Source: Bacteroidia bacterium
Lineage (GTDB): Bacteria > Bacteroidota > Bacteroidia > J057
Assembly (NCBI GenBank): GCA_019695295.1
Contig: JAIBAH010000026.1
Coordinates: 1 to 42,831, forward strand
DNA length: 42,831 bases
Direction: 5' to 3'
Shown here: piece by piece, positions 42,521 to 42,831 of the stretch
Position numbering within the stretch: the stretch's first letter is position 1
Layout of the letters: every line of letters begins with the position of its first letter
Notes under the pieces: model-generated
Told to the model about the DNA's origin: nothing
The model's database searches: none
The model's input: the letters and a program-made list of their open reading frames with translations, nothing else
Program-made: the position numbers and the translations under genes

Positions 42521-42831
42521 AAGTAATAAATAGTGGATATAATAATTTATGACAAAAATAAATGCAGTGTTTTTTTAATTTAATTACATTTTAATACCTT
42601 TGTTCCGTTGTTTGTACCTGTTCTAATCTGCCTTTTTGTTGAATAATAAAACAATTTACTGATTTTCAATATTAAAAAAAGGTATTTCATTTTTTAAATG
42701 TTCCTTTTAGAGTGGTTTATTTAATTAAAAATTTCACTGGAATACTCATACAGCTCAAAAAATCAATGAACTCGCAAAAAAATATATATTGCTTTAGATA
42801 CTTGTACAAAGATAGGGAGTGGTTTATGGGC
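42521..42831. other. Gene-free right edge with two promoter-like boxes
   Basis: 311 AT-rich bases. A rightward TACCTTTG box (42595-42602) and a leftward TATCTTTG box (42814 to 42807) match TAnnTTTG. The rightward one has no open frame of more than a few codons before the window ends, so its target is outside or is a non-coding RNA. The leftward one may give the 219-residue gene a long leader. Confidence 0.4.

Noticed and set aside
1-42831. Mobile element, prophage or toxin-antitoxin pair
   Set aside because: No transposase, integrase, terminal inverted repeats, target duplications or recognisable toxin or antitoxin domain were found in reading all listed proteins and gaps.

Overview
The window comes from a member of the phylum Bacteroidota, probably a free-living or environmental lineage rather than a gut one. 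Evidence: repeated -7 promoter boxes of the form TAnnTTTG, two proteins ending in a type IX secretion (T9SS) type A sorting domain, SprB-type surface repeats, a Bacteroidota-type putative porin, many AxAQ/GQ-type signal peptides, and an AT-leaning genome with AT-rich intergenic regions. No phage, insertion sequence, integrase, CRISPR array or rRNA was seen.

Layout. 1-7458 (mostly +): edge of a leftward gene, a large secreted M4 metalloprotease with PKD/CUB domains and a T9SS tail, then a 1023-residue ankyrin-repeat protein followed closely by a GNAT acetyltransferase. 7519-15855 (all -): a long leftward block, read from right to left as isopentenyl-diphosphate isomerase, a PIG-L/LmbE deacetylase, MutL, a small DsbD-N-like secreted protein, a membrane Fe-S protein of the HdrC/NarI-fusion type, a membrane-GAF-SpoIIE phosphatase, a STAS anti-anti-sigma protein and an RsbW-like anti-sigma kinase. 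The last three form a compact partner-switching module. 16290-27526 (+): an 11-kb surface-protein locus with a small secreted protein built on two copies of a YPK-DTGN/AKQAWIAANP motif, a 2606-residue repetitive adhesin-like protein with a recent 1191-bp tandem duplication, a 258-residue SprB-like protein with its own promoter and terminator, and a 591-residue SprB/Ig/T9SS-tail protein. The giant protein and the 258-residue protein share a related C-terminal module and neither has a recognisable T9SS tail.

27608-29274 (-): triosephosphate isomerase, a hotdog thioesterase and a 2[4Fe-4S] ferredoxin. 29529-30836 (+): a membrane sensor histidine kinase with no response regulator nearby, convergent with a YARHG-domain lipoprotein (-). 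31831-37511 (+): a DUF2306 membrane protein, a large secreted protein of unknown function, an FAD-dependent oxidoreductase and a putative outer-membrane porin. 37512-38056 has no gene but holds several inverted repeats and a promoter-to-terminator unit that may be a small RNA. 38057-42520: EcsC-family protein (-), small membrane protein (+), HMG-CoA lyase and HAD phosphatase (+ pair), tRNA-Gly(CCC) (-), a GlsB/YeaQ-like small membrane protein (+) and an unrecognised 219-residue protein (-). The last 311 bases hold no gene, only promoter-like boxes.

The most interesting parts are the 16290-27526 surface locus, the partner-switching operon headed by an Fe-S redox membrane protein, a MutL that seems to lack endonuclease metal-binding motifs, and the structured intergenic unit at 37583-37863. 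All functional statements rest on reading motifs by eye; no database search was possible.
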